From Anthonomus grandis grandis (taxonomy: Eukaryota; Arthropoda; Insecta; Coleoptera; Curculionidae), in contig NC_065546.1 in assembly GCF_022605725.1 (NCBI RefSeq), positions 33,972,227 to 34,036,226 on the forward strand: a DNA stretch of 64,000 nt, read 5' to 3'. Below the pieces are notes generated by a model. It had not been told where the DNA came from, ran no database searches, and saw only the letters and a list, made by a program, of their open reading frames with translations. Shown here one piece after another: positions 43,855 to 55,354 of the stretch (the stretch's first letter is position 1; the number at the start of each line of letters is the position of its first letter). The translations under genes and the position numbers were made by a program.

Positions 43855-45124
43855 AGCGTTTCAATTTCAAAAGAGCCAAGTTTCCATTACGTAATGCCTC
43901 ACACATTCACCCATAGGGAGTATGCTGACACGACATTCGTGTATGGTTTCTGTAATGGTAGCGCATTACCTGCTGTTGATGAATACGGACGTCGTTTTCC
44001 AAATCGAAGAATTCCTAATCGAAAAGTTTTTCAGACAGTTTTTGCAAATGCTCAGGAAATAGGAATGATTCCAAGCGTAAGAATTACCTAATTCTGACCG
44101 AGAGGCAGGACTAAATGTGAAAAATGAAGAAAATGTTCTGGATATGGCTGAAGAAAAAAGACCCGGGTGTTAGTACGAGGCGGATTACAAAAGAATTTCG
44201 ATTAGCATCACATGTGGATGTTTGGAAGACACTTAGGAAAAACGGTTTTAAGCTTTTCCATATTCAACCGGTTCAACATCTTCAAGAGGATGATTATGTC
44301 TTAAGGGTTCAATTTTGCGAATGGATCCGCCAAAATCGAGGCTTACATAAATACATTATATTTAGCGATGAAGCTCATTTTACCCGCATTGAAATTAATA
44401 ACCGGCACAATAAACATCGGTGGTCAGATGAAAATCTTCATGCCACGTTTGAACGAAAGTTTTAACATCGATTCAGTGTTAACGTGTGGTGTGGAATGCT
44501 GAACGACCAGTTGTTTGGTCCCTTTGTATTAGATAAGCGTCTTACTGGAGAAGGATATTTACGTTTTTTGGAAGACCATTTAATACACATGTTGGATGAT
44601 GTTCCGCTAATAGTTCGACACCGAATGTATTTTCAACACGAGCCCCGCCTCATTTTAGTCGCCAAGTGCGTAATTTCTTAGAAAAATCGTTTTCCTGATC
44701 GTTGGATTTGCAGAGGACCTCAAGTTTGGCCACCGAGGTCACCAGACTTAAATGCACTGGATTTTTGCCTCTGGGGGTGGATGAAAGCTCTAGTATACGA
44801 AACACCAGTAGAAACCGTAGAAGGACTCCACAATCAAATTTTGAATGCTTCAAATATTATTAAATACAATCCCCAAACAATTAAGCGTGCAACACGAGCG
44901 CTTAACAAACGTGCTTGCCTTGAAGTTGGTGGGGGTATTTTCGAAAACATTTTAAATTAGTGGAATTTTGTTTTTTTACTAGTATTTGTTTGTGTTGCTT
45001 TTAAAATAAAAAAATTTACAAAAAAACGGTTGAGAATCGGATTAAAACATATGGGTTAATTTATCTTATTTTGACCTTCTGAACATGTTCCCAAAATATT
45101 TTCCTTTCCTCCTGAAACACCCTG
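43855..45124 (+). pseudogene. Mariner transposase with right TIR end only, many frame breaks
   Basis: N-terminal HTH piece (FTHREYADTTFVYGF..., 43900-44088), then a break, VSTRRITKEFRLASHVDVWK, YIIFSDEAHF (first Asp, about 44360), NVWCGMLNDQLFGPF, FQHEP where FQHDG is expected (second Asp lost, about 44632), and WPPRSPDLNALDFCLWG in another frame (third Asp, about 44735). The frame ends at 44960. The right terminus is CACCCTG at 45118-45124 followed by TA; the left terminus is missing. It cannot be active. Confidence 0.75.
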
Positions 45125-45126
45125 TA

Positions 45127-45932
45127 TATTATTATATCTATAATTATGCGTGGGTCCTAAGTTGCATTTTAAAACTTCAAATAAACTTTAAAAACTTCAA
45201 AAAGACCTTGGGTGATAAAATTGCGTTTTTCTCAGAATATCTTTGACCCACAAAAACGTTCTTACATGAAAATGTTAGGCAAAAAAAGTTCTTTATCCCT
45301 AAACCAACTTAACTCAATTCCAGAAAACCTGCCCTTTTTCCTAGGAATATAATAAACGCCATCTCATTAATCACCCTTAAGCACGCCATAATCTTCCTGA
45401 TAAAGAAAGTCCGCTACTATATAATTTATTTCATATTTAAAAGCTATAAAAACTGAATAATATACAACAAAACAGTTCTTAGCAGCGAAGTCAGCCTATA
45501 AAATCTAAATTTAAACTCTGTATGTGTTTTTTTCATGTCGGCTCGCAGATGGAGTACACAAAACCTTTGTTTATGTGCTTTTCTCGGTTCACTGTTGGGA
45601 ACTTATTATTCTATATGTATCGTGTTTATTGTACGCGGCATGGGCCCCTTACGAGGCGACATGGTTTCGCATTTAAATCATGTTTTCTCTTTTTTTTAGT
45701 AGTTGATGTACTGTTTACTTTGAATTAATTAAATAATGGATATGATTTTATGTTTTAATAATAATAATTTTCTTTATTTGTTGTATATTTCTTTATTTAT
45801 GTATTTTCAACAAAATTGCATAACATGATAAAGCGACGTCAAAAAGCAAATATTTAAATATTATAATTGCCAAAAATATCACAAAGTACCGCTAGTACAA
45901 AAATTTAAATTAATAATTGATACATATGACCC
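45127..45932. other. AT-rich DNA, no recognisable gene
   Basis: A short ORF at 45522-45728 has no motif. I see no repeats or RNA genes apart from low-complexity runs. Confidence 0.4.
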
Positions 45933-45980
45933 TTAACCCTGGAATGCTACACTTATTTCCGACTCTGCATCTGCTACACA

Positions 45981-45998
45981 GGGGTACAACCGTACCCC
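45981..45998. repeat. 18-bp palindrome GGGGTA-N6-TACCCC, left subterminal copy
   Basis: Perfect 6-bp arms with the six-base loop CAACCG. Preceded by TGCTACAC and followed by AAATA, like the copy at 48220. Confidence 0.75.
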
Positions 45999-46110
45999 AA
46001 ATAAAACACGTCGTATTTTAGAAAAACGAAAAATTTATTCACTTATAGAAAAATAATAACTTAAACCGAGTATCTAAGAACACTTTTAACGCACATCCAT
46101 AATAAAATGT

Positions 46111-48003
46111 TCATGCGGCACACACTGAGCATTTTTTTTTTTGATGTTGCAAACACACGAACTTTTTGCATACAGCACAGCTTACTCTCGATTTTCGATC
46201 CTCTCTTCTGGGATAAAGCACACACCTACCCACTGTTGTAAGCCTAGTAGGTACTTCTTCTGAAGTGGTTATCTTGAGGACCCTACATATAGTTTCACGG
46301 AGTTCGCGCCTCAAAGTTGGAGCTTCCAAACGATTCATCATGTGCGGTCTGACCAGGTCAAGGGCAAGCTTCTTGAGGTATTCTCTCCTGTGCTTTACAA
46401 TTTCTTTATTCACTTCACGAGAGCCACGCAAAAGAATCATTGAATTATATCCCAGAATATCCAACAAATTATAGAACAGACATAATGGCCAGCGACGTGT
46501 TTTTCTACCAGTAGAATAAGTGTGGCACAACTGGTCTAAAGTATCCACTCCTCCTTTTGTAGAATTATAAAATTGAATAATTTCTGGTAACTTGGTCGTA
46601 AATGGCTCATCACCTTTTTCGTGCATTGTCGAAAGCATAATTACTGCTTTTTTAGCACTCTTGGGTGGACAGTATGATTACAGTTTCAGATGTCCACTGT
46701 AGCAAAACATGGCAGAATTTTGATTCCTTTCTTTGAGTTCCAAAAACGACTCAGGAATTTCTTTTTTATTTCTTCTCACAGTACCAACAATGGTAATTTT
46801 CCTCTCATGTAGGTAACTTTCCTCCATTCTTCTTCCTCATGGTCAAGTTCCTATTTGTTCCTTGGACAGAACTGGTTAGCTTATTACAGTAATACTGAGC
46901 TACAGGAACATCAGTTGGTGTGGAACCTTTTCCTATATAAATTTCAGCATCAAATGCAAAAGCTGTTTTGGCATCACAGGACAACACAATTTTGATTCCG
47001 TATTTATTGGGCTTTGAAGGGATGTACATTTTAAAAGGACATCGCCCTCTAAAACCAACCAATTGTTCATCAATTGTAATATATTCTGAAGGAGTATATA
47101 GGTTTTTCATTTTAACGATTGACCTCTCAAAAAGCTGCAAGCTTATCAGTTTCTTTTCTTTCAGCTCTCGACTGCTTATCATCAAAGCGAAGACAGTTTA
47201 TCAAAAACCTCAAACGTGCCTCGGACATGGTAGCAAAGTATATAGATTTTGTTAGACTGTGATGGTAGCACGGAATGTTGGAATTCTTGTGTCTTTATCA
47301 AATAGTTCCTTGGTGAAAACTCCCGCCATTTTCATAACACCGGCATAATAAAATAGCCCGAAAAGTGCTTGGAGTTCAATGCTGTTTGTATCCTTAGTCC
47401 AAGAGGGTCTCTTACCTACTGGCGTAATAACAGGTGCATCAGTATCTTGGTCATCGTTCTTATTTGAATATTTCAATCGTTGAACTTGGATCTCGTTATT
47501 AGTATATTGGGTAATTTTATCGAGATTTTCTTGAGTGAAACATAATTTCCAAGCTTCAGTTCCCGATGTTATATGTTTTGCTTCGTTTTTGTTTCCAGGT
47601 AAATGCAAAACCAGATTTCGTTTTGGTGTACGATGAATTGCGCCTTTCTTACCTGACCACATAAACCCATTTTTACCGCTTAATTTGGTAGGCACTGGTA
47701 AAATTTCCACCATATCTCTGTTGATCGCCTGTATTTCTGCCAATGGTATATTGACATCTTCCGAATCTGTATCACATGGAAAGGTATCCTGAGTCTGTTC
47801 TGATGCAATAAAAGAATTAAGATTGATTTGATTGCCGCGTATTTCATCTTCTTCTGGCTCCTATCTAAAATCAGGTATAACGGCATCTTCCTCCTCGCTG
47901 TCATCCGAAAAACTGTCTGCATCAGATTCATAGAGAATGCGAGGAATTTCTCCGACATCTTCAGGCTTTGTTAGGTTGAAGAACTTTTTCTGCCCAGCCA
48001 TTA
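46111..48003 (-). pseudogene. piggyBac-type transposase, second Asp block deleted
   Basis: Minus strand: acidic N-terminus from about 48003 (MAGQKKFF); RTPKRNLVLHLPG, LQALFGLFYYAGVMK (about 47375) and, after a break near 47250, PSEYITIDEQLVGFRG (first catalytic Asp, about 47070) and SVQGTNRNLTM. The DNWF block that should follow (second Asp) is missing. The frame resumes near 46810 with ERKITIVGTVRR and continues through GGVDTLDQLC (third Asp, about 46550) to a Cys-rich end (CAVCKKFVCLQHQKKKCSVC, ends 46113). Several frame changes. Family DDE_Tnp_1_7. Not functional. Confidence 0.8.
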
Positions 48004-48219
48004 TTCGTGCAGCCTAACAAAGAAAATCAATAATAACTTAAAAATCAAAGAAAAATATAATCACTTAACACAAAAAAAACTAAAATATTTTCAAAGTATT
48101 ATAGACATATTTTAGAAATATTTTTCAAAAAAAAGATACTTACTCATATAATAATAATCACCAAAATCTACTGAGAAGCGAAATAATCACAGAGTATATT
48201 TAACCTAAACTGCTACACT

Positions 48220-48237
48220 GGGGTACGCGCTTACCCC
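48220..48237. repeat. 18-bp palindrome GGGGTA-N6-TACCCC, right inner copy
   Basis: Loop CGCGCT. Flanks TGCTACAC and AAATA match the left copy. Confidence 0.75.
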
Positions 48238-48409
48238 AAATATCACAAATCTCGAAAAGAAAAAACCTTTGTACCAATGTCAATTGCGTCGCACGCGAAT
48301 CGCGTGCCACGCAACTTGCAACAACGCACTTGCCACGTCTTGAAACTAATAAGACGTCGGCGTTCGTTCCCCCGCCCACTTCCATTTAACTTGAGATATG
48401 ATTAATAAT

Positions 48410-48427
48410 GGGGTATAAATGTACCCC
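48410..48427. repeat. 18-bp palindrome GGGGTA-N6-TACCCC, next to the right TIR
   Basis: Loop TAAATG. Four bases before AGCATTCCAGGG, the right TIR. Confidence 0.75.
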
Positions 48428-48443
48428 AAGAAGCATTCCAGGG

Positions 48444-48770
48444 TTTAATTACCCTTGCATATAAAAAAAAATATAATTAATAAAATTATATACCTCACAA
48501 ACAACCAATAAAAAATACAACAATATAAAGGACATACTCTTATGACCTTTCATTTAAACCAGTAAACTTATGCCTAGAATTAAAGGTGTATATTATTACC
48601 ATTATAGATTAAATAACACAATAAAATAGTAAAAGTAAATCTGACTTACACCAAAACTACACAACACTCACATACTCTTCACATATATTTTTTTAAATCA
48701 TTTATTCAACTAGAATATTGATACAAAATTTATAACCAATTTTAACAAAAATTCAATATATTTATACATA
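48444..48770. other. AT-rich DNA between two elements, nothing recognised
   Basis: No ORF, terminal repeat or RNA gene. Ends in the TA (48769-48770) that flanks the next mariner. Confidence 0.5.
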
Positions 48771-49930
48771 CAGGGTGTTCCTTAAAGACGTGCTAATATT
48801 TAAGGGGGTGATTCCTGGACCCATTCTAAGAAAAAAAATTGATCTATGAACATATGTCCCTACGTCTTAACGTCTTAACTTTTGAGATACAAGGTGTTAA
48901 AGTTATCAAAAAAAATAATTTTTTTAATAATAACTTAAACAATATTGTAAACATTTTTATGAAATTTGGTACATGTATGATCAAGACGCATTTTGTGATG
49001 TGCAAAAAGAAATATTTTCTCTGACAGTGGCGTCCCTACAGGTTTTCTATTGAATATTTTTAGTGAAAAAAATACTACGCAACTGCTTTTTCTTAAAATA
49101 AAAATTATTATATAATATAGGCGTTAGAGACAAATGTTTGTATTATTTATGTCAAACTTTTTGAATGTCATATAAAACTAGGCATAATTTGTTTACCAAT
49201 TTGGAGATGTGTGATATGCGCAAATAAATTTTAATGGACGGCATGCAAGACGCAGTTATCAGGAAATATTTCCAGATAGACAACAACCAAAGCATAAATT
49301 ATTTCAAAGAATTTATAGCCGACTAGGAGAAACTAACTTTAGAAATGCTTACATATGGGATACTGAAAACCCCCGTTCAGTTGTCAGTCGTCATTTCTAG
49401 CATGAATTTAAAGTTAACATTTGGTGTGGTATTATTGGAAACCATGTAATAGGCCCCCATGAACTACCACCTAATTTAAACTGAGACTCGTACTTAAATT
49501 TCTTACGAAATGAACTTGGAGGTCTTTTAGAAGATTAAATGTTAGACAGAACATGTATTTTTCTCGACAGGTATGTAATTACCTTGACGAACAATAATCC
49601 CGAACGTTGGATTGGTCTTGGGGGACCATTGTTTTGGCCTGCGCGTAGTCCAGACTTAAACCCCATGAACTTCTGTCTTTGGGGATATTTGAAATCAATT
49701 GTTTATGATAGTCCTATAAATCATCTAAATGAACTAAATGTAAAAATTGTAAATTCTGTAAATATGTTAAAAAATAATGAGGATTTTTTATTTAAAATAC
49801 GGCAGTCATTTGTTAAACGTATTTCAAAATGCTTTGAAGTTAATGGAGGAAAATGTCCTTAACAGGTGTTATATAGCGTTATTTGTATGTTTTTTTGTTT
49901 ATTATTGTTTTTGGTATATTTGTTGAAAAA
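48771..49930 (+). pseudogene. Mariner copy, middle of transposase deleted, no right TIR
   Basis: Left end CAGGGTGTTCC at 48771 after TA. At 49239-49330 an HTH piece reads YQEIFPDRQQPKHKLFQRIY and joins directly to YIWDTENPR, so the first catalytic Asp and linker are deleted. VNIWCGIIGNHVIGP follows. The second-Asp block is replaced by a broken frame. WPARSPDLNPMNFCLWG (about 49636) has Asn at the third catalytic position. Ends at 49861. No right TIR was found before the TAA tract; the R4-type insertion may have removed it. Confidence 0.7.
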
Positions 49931-49962
49931 TAAAATATAAAAAAATAAATAAATATCATTTA

Positions 49963-49988
49963 CTTTAATAATAATAATAATAATAATC
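49963..49988 (+). repeat. (TAA)n tract in front of the R4/Dong-type fragment
   Basis: About seven TAA units. A second tract lies at 51431-51469, so the retroelement piece sits between TAA repeats. Confidence 0.85.
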
Positions 49989-49989
49989 T

Positions 49990-51300
49990 TCGAGATGCAG
50001 GATGGCCAAACTATAGATGCCATGGAAGAGGGTGATACATACAAATACCTGGGAAAGGCAGCGCGAATAGACCACCGAACAATGAAAGATAAACTCACTG
50101 CTGAGTTTACAACAAGAGTAAAGCACATAGTGAAAACGAGCCTCAACAGTAAGAATCTATTTAAGGCGTTGAATACGTATGCCTGTACAGCACTAACATA
50201 TTCCTTTGGAATTGTGGGATGGAGCAAAATGGACATCCAGAACTTGCAACGGAAGGCACGAACATTATTGACTAAGGCTCAAAAACACCACCCTCGAAGT
50301 GCCACAGAAAGAACTACGCTACCATGACATCAGGGAGGTAGAGGACTGGCAGACATTGGCAAACAGTTGGACCGACAAATTTCAGTTCTGAGAAATTTCT
50401 TTCATGAAAAGGCTAGATCGTCCGCTCTGCACCGTGCTATAATGCGAGGTCGATGACTCTACACCTCTGAAACTGAAGAATCGCGAAATCGAAAGTCACC
50501 ACGTCACTGATGAAGAAAAACATCGATCATGGGCACAAAAACCACTGCACGGGAGACACGTCAACGAGGTTAGCCAGGGACATGTCGACACCAACCAAAA
50601 GTCGAACTACTGGTTAACTTCAGGACAACTGTTTCCCGAAACGGAATGTTTCCTCTTGGCCATACAAGACCAAGTTATTCCAACTAGAAACTACTTGAAG
50701 TGCATTATTTCGGATCCTTCAGTACAGAGTGACAAATGTCGATATGGATGCCAAGTGACAGAATCCATCCAACACATAACGGGAGGATGTCAAACGTTTG
50801 CCCAAACTGAGTATAAGGCACGTCATGACTGCGTGGGAAAAATACTGCACCAAGAACTTGCAGTTAAACTGAACCTCTTGAGGACGGACAAAGTTCCATA
50901 TTACAATTATACTCCAGAGCCGGTTCTTGAAAATGGCGAGTATAAATTGTACTGGGACCGAACTGTTCTCACCGACCAAAGAACTGTCAACAATAGACCA
51001 GATCTTATCCTGGTGGATAAACGACTAAGGAGAACCACGCTGATTGACGTTGCTATACCTAATAAAAATAACCTCCAAGGAAAATACAACGAAAAGATCA
51101 TCAAATATCGAAATCTTGAAGGGCAAATCAGACGGCAATGGGAGATGGAGCATGTTCAAACAATTCCGATAATAATCTCGTCAACTGGACTTATACCAAA
51201 AAACCCTTGTAGAGAACCTCAAACAACTGGGACTAAGTGAGCACCACTACAAAAACATGCAAAAAGCGGTGCTACTGGGGACAGCACGGGTCGTGCCAAA
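49990..51300 (+). pseudogene. R4/Dong-type retrotransposon 3' part with REL endonuclease
   Basis: The RT C-terminal region begins YKYLGKAARIDHRTMKD (50040) and continues with LNTYACTALTYSFGIVGW and LQRKARTLL. A frame break near 50327 is followed by shifts to 50640. The last ORF (50656-51237) has the Zn pattern C...C...ESIQHITGGC (about 50738-50790) and the PD-(D/E)XK segment RPDLILVDKRLRR..TTLIDVA (about 50998-51045), the restriction-like endonuclease of R2/R4-type elements, followed near 51200 by a shift into VLLGTARVV (51270). It starts in the RT thumb, so the copy is 5' truncated and frameshifted. Such enzymes nick a defined target; Dong elements of this class use TAA repeats. Confidence 0.7.
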
Positions 51301-51430
51301 AACACCATCCAGGGCCCGACAACCTGGAAAGGGTCTCCTCAGAGCTTAATCCTTTTGACATCTTAGATATCTGGGATAAGTGAATTTTCCCCGTAAAACG
51401 GGAGTGTGATTGCCGCAAGGCAAAAAACAA

Positions 51431-51431
51431 A

Positions 51432-51469
<38 letters not shown>
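51431..51469 (+). repeat. (TAA)n tract between the two R4/Dong-type pieces
   Basis: About thirteen uninterrupted TAA units, directly following the 3' end of one copy and preceding the 5' end of the next. Confidence 0.9.
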
Positions 51470-51470
<1 letters not shown>

Positions 51471-53049
51471 CGAATAGTACAAAACGGAGACTCCGGTGAT
51501 AATACTCAGTTGGAGAAGGTAAGGAGTTATTTCATTAGGGCTTTGATAGAATTTTCAGGTATGGACCCTAGCAAGGACCAAAGCGACCAGTTATTCCTAA
51601 GCAAAAATGCAGCAGGCAACTTGCTATCGTGGTAAACTTAAAACTTATTAGATACGGCAATCCTTCCACAATATCTGGAAGAACATAACACCTTTAATAA
51701 GCTGCATAATTCTCTGTATGCAGCAGCTGTAACCGCTATCAGGATGAATAAATCGGACGTCCGAAACCACTCGGATACAAACTACACAACAAAATATGTC
51801 CGACCTTGGGAAAGGCGATTAAACAACAAAATAACCAAACTGAAAAGATATTGGCCAACTCACCGCCTACATTTAAGTACAAAGAAACATTAAGTTAACC
51901 AAGCAAGTCGAGAGTGTTATGCGACAAAACAAAACCTATGCCACATATAACCCTCCCAATCATATTATAACAGAAGTTTTAGACACTCTCAAACAACAAC
52001 TAAGCATTGCTGCACAACGACTTCGAAGATATAAAGAATCTAGCCTTAGGAAAACATCCCAATAGGCTGTTTCAGAACAACGAGAAACAGTTTTATCGGA
52101 GGCTTAGAAATTTCACCAATAACGACAGCGGTAAACCACCATCTAAACGACAAATCAGGGAGTTTTGGGAGTCAATCTAGTCCGTACCTACAACTCATAA
52201 TGTCGAAGCACCCTGGATACAAAAAGAGATTGACAGAATGGAAGAACTAAGACCAGTGGATGAGCCGATAATATCTCCTGAGCTCTTGAGACAGATAGTG
52301 GAGAAATCCTTCAACTGGAAAGCAGCTAATAACAACCGAATTAATAACTTTTGGTACAAACGGTTTAAATGCACTCATACATATTTAGCTCGTCAATTCA
52401 ACAGATTTTTGCAGGAACCAACCACAATACCAACTTACATTGCGCAAGGACTAACATATTTGCTGCCAAAAAATAACGATACCGAAAATCCTGCAAAATA
52501 TAGGCCTATCACCTGCCTGCCTACAATCTATAAACTGCTTACAGCATGCATTGCAACATAATTTATAAGCACTGCGAAGATCATGGAATTATCGCTCTAG
52601 AACAAAAGGGCTGCATTAAGAGGTCCCAAGGATGTAAAGAACAGTTACTTATAGACATTGTAATTGTGGAACAAGCAATACAGAAGCAGAGAAACTTATA
52701 CACCGCCTTTATAGATTACCGTAAGGCTTTCGATACCGTTCCACACACTTGGCTGCTTAAGGTCCTTGAGATTTATAAAGTCGCTCCACCGCTTATCAAT
52801 TTATTAAAACATATGATGGGTTTCTGGACCACACAGTTGAATCTTAACATCAGAAATGAAACTTTAGCGATTGAGCCTATTAAAATACAACAAGGCCTTT
52901 TCCAGGGAGATTCCCTGAGTCCCCTCTGGTTTTGTCTGGCTCTGAATCTCCTCTCCTATATGCTTAATCAAAGTCAACATAGATTTACCGTTAAAGATAA
53001 CAGGGAAAACCTATATAATATTACACATGTAATGTATATGGATGAGTGA
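51470..53049 (+). pseudogene. R4/Dong-type retrotransposon 5' part: N-terminal region and RT, 3' truncated
   Basis: Starts right after the TAA tract. A long N-terminal region (FIRALIEFSGMDPSKDQSD near 51530) has many stops. The RT is better preserved from 52190: KYRPITCLPTIYKLL, LYTAFIDYRKAFDTVPH (52700-52748), QGLFQGDSLSPLWF (52890-52930), then MYMDE where YxDD is expected (53034-53048), which changes the second catalytic Asp to Glu just before the stop. The thumb and endonuclease are missing. Same class as 49990-51300, so two copies lie head to tail across the TAA tract. Confidence 0.65.
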
Positions 53050-54145
53050 AGAAATAAGGGAATATGCTAGTTTCAAAAAAGGTTTGTATGTAAACTGCAA
53101 GATCACACCATAGAAAATTTGTCACAGTATAAAAAGTGCATATTACTCAGCATATTACTTTATGACTCTTTCCACATAAAATTTTGCGATTTAAATACAT
53201 GCATGCCATGTTACAATACAAGCAACACCGGCACACGGACGATTCGCGGCACATCAAAGATTCTAATAGATCTCTGAACTGACATTGAATTTGAGATACA
53301 GTTTGCATTTACATGATCTGTGGTAAAGTTTAGGTTGAAGTCGAAATGATAAAATATCTGTCTACCCTATAAAGTTCCTCTAGCAAATCATTGTAAAAAA
53401 TAACAGAATAAAATCACCATTAGGTGGCCTATAAAGGCCATAACAGGCCTCAAATGGCTGAAACACTTTTTTAAATCGCCGAGAGAAGGATGATAATGGA
53501 GAATGTATCTTGGAAGTTTTAGAAGGAGAATTCTTTTTTTGTAACTCGGATTTTTCTTAGAAAGTTTGCTCAGTTACAAAAAACAGTTAAGTTTATTATT
53601 GTCTATTGTATGTAAATAAGCTCCTCCCAATCAGTCGCGAACAGATAAACCAGAAAAAACACATTAGTAATGTAATATGGCAAACAAAGAAAAACGATAT
53701 ATGTATTTTTTTTTAAGTCAGGCGTTTGTTGGCGACCCGCTGTCTACCTCAGCATAGCAACAAGGTGTAAATTACACTTTAAGTAATATCTAGAAGTATG
53801 ACGATCGCTCGGGTGATGTAACCTTGATATATTTTTTTCCGTATTTTTCTCGGTAACTATTAGCGTTGCTAGGTACTATTGACTCAGATATTTTATCATC
53901 GAAAGATGACATGATTGTTTTTTTTTTTAGAAAATCGATTGATAACATCGGGTACGTTGCCAAGTTTACAGTCTTTTCTTATATTTTTGGTTAATTTTAA
54001 TAGAAATGTCAACAGTTTCCTGTTCATCATTTTTTCGTTTCACACTCTGGTTTTTATTTATCCTCTCTATATTTTTTTTGTACTATAAGATAGGTACTGA
54101 TTTGAAATTAAGTATCATTAGACAGAGACAGACACAATTAAATTA
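53050..54145. other. AT-rich DNA without recognisable genes
   Basis: No ORF or terminal repeat recognised. Short pieces such as GGCCTATAAAGGCC (about 53426) are palindromic but isolated. Confidence 0.4.
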
Positions 54146-55354
54146 GGGTGAATACGCCAGTAGTCGGGCAGTTCTGACAAATCTTAATTTTAAAATTCTA
54201 TAAACAAACATTTTTTTAGCCACAAAATTGATTTAAAAAGAAATTAGTGTCTGCAAGTGTCTATTTATCATAAAAAACTCAAATTGGGGATTTATAGTAC
54301 ATGTTTTTAAAAAATATCGTTTTTTCTACAAAAATGCATTTTTGCTAGTGATCGAACAGCACAAGACCAGTAGTCGGACAGAACGGGATTGGTTAAGTAA
54401 GTAGAAAGTAAAGTAGAAAAAATAGCAACAAATTATACTTTATTAAAAAAAAATATACAAAAAAAAATCAAAGACCTTACATAACATACTTAATTAAATC
54501 CTCTGGAGTTATATGTGTAGGGTGGAACCGCTGTGCCCTATACGAGGATATCCCTTTTCTCAGATGTTATAAGTGCCAGGGTTTTAATCACAAAAGTAAC
54601 AACTGTTTTAATAAAACTATTTGTAAGTATTGTGTAGGTGAGCATAAAACGAAAACTTGTAAGAGTGTTTATAAAAAGTGCTATAATTGTAGTTTTGCGA
54701 ATCAAAAATATAATTTAAAATATAAAGTCGAGCATACAGCCGTATATAATAACTGTCCGTCAGCCAAATATTTCTTTGAAACTGTTAAGAAAAAAATTGA
54801 TTACGGTGAATAATGGTTAATATTGATCATGATAATATTCTGAACAATAGGGAAAAAGATGACATAGGTACTAAGAACGTGAACCGTGATCCATTACATA
54901 ACAATATAAATATAAAAAATAATATTTTTAACCTAATACACCTGTACATTAGAAGTGTTAAGAAAAATCTCGACAATGTAATTATTTTATTAGAAAATTT
55001 CAATTTGGAATTTACTGACACTATAGTATTAAGGGAATGTCTAAGGATAATTTTAACATAAAGGGTTATGTAACTTTTCACAAGGAGGCCAAGTCCAAGT
55101 ACAATAAAAACGACGGTATTATTGTTCTTGTAAAATCAGAATTAGAACCCACCTTTTCAACAACAATACTTCCAAATTCACATACAACTTTAATTAGAAT
55201 TTTATGCCATGTTAGGGATATTTATTTCGGAATAACAGCAGTATATACAGTGTGGTGACTATATAATGACTAACTATATAATGATAATGACTAATATCCC
55301 ATTTTTTCTATAGATACTATACCCCTTTCAAATGGTCAAAAATGCTAGAGTATA

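Larger units (their letters stand above)
45937..48443 (-). mobile_element. piggyBac element with 12-bp TIRs and TTAA at the left end
   Basis: Left end TTAA (45933-45936) then CCCTGGAATGCT; right end AGCATTCCAGGG (48432-48443), the perfect inverse, followed by TTTAA (one extra T relative to TTAA). Transposase on the minus strand. Three 18-bp palindromes of the form GGGGTA-N6-TACCCC lie near the ends. Confidence 0.85.

Noticed and set aside
45522..45728. 68-codon ORF with hydrophobic stretches
   Set aside because: No signal peptide logic, no neighbours and no repeat; a chance frame.
49963..51469. Regularly spaced repeats suggesting a CRISPR-like array
   Set aside because: They are simple TAA microsatellites without spacers, in a eukaryotic intron-containing genome.
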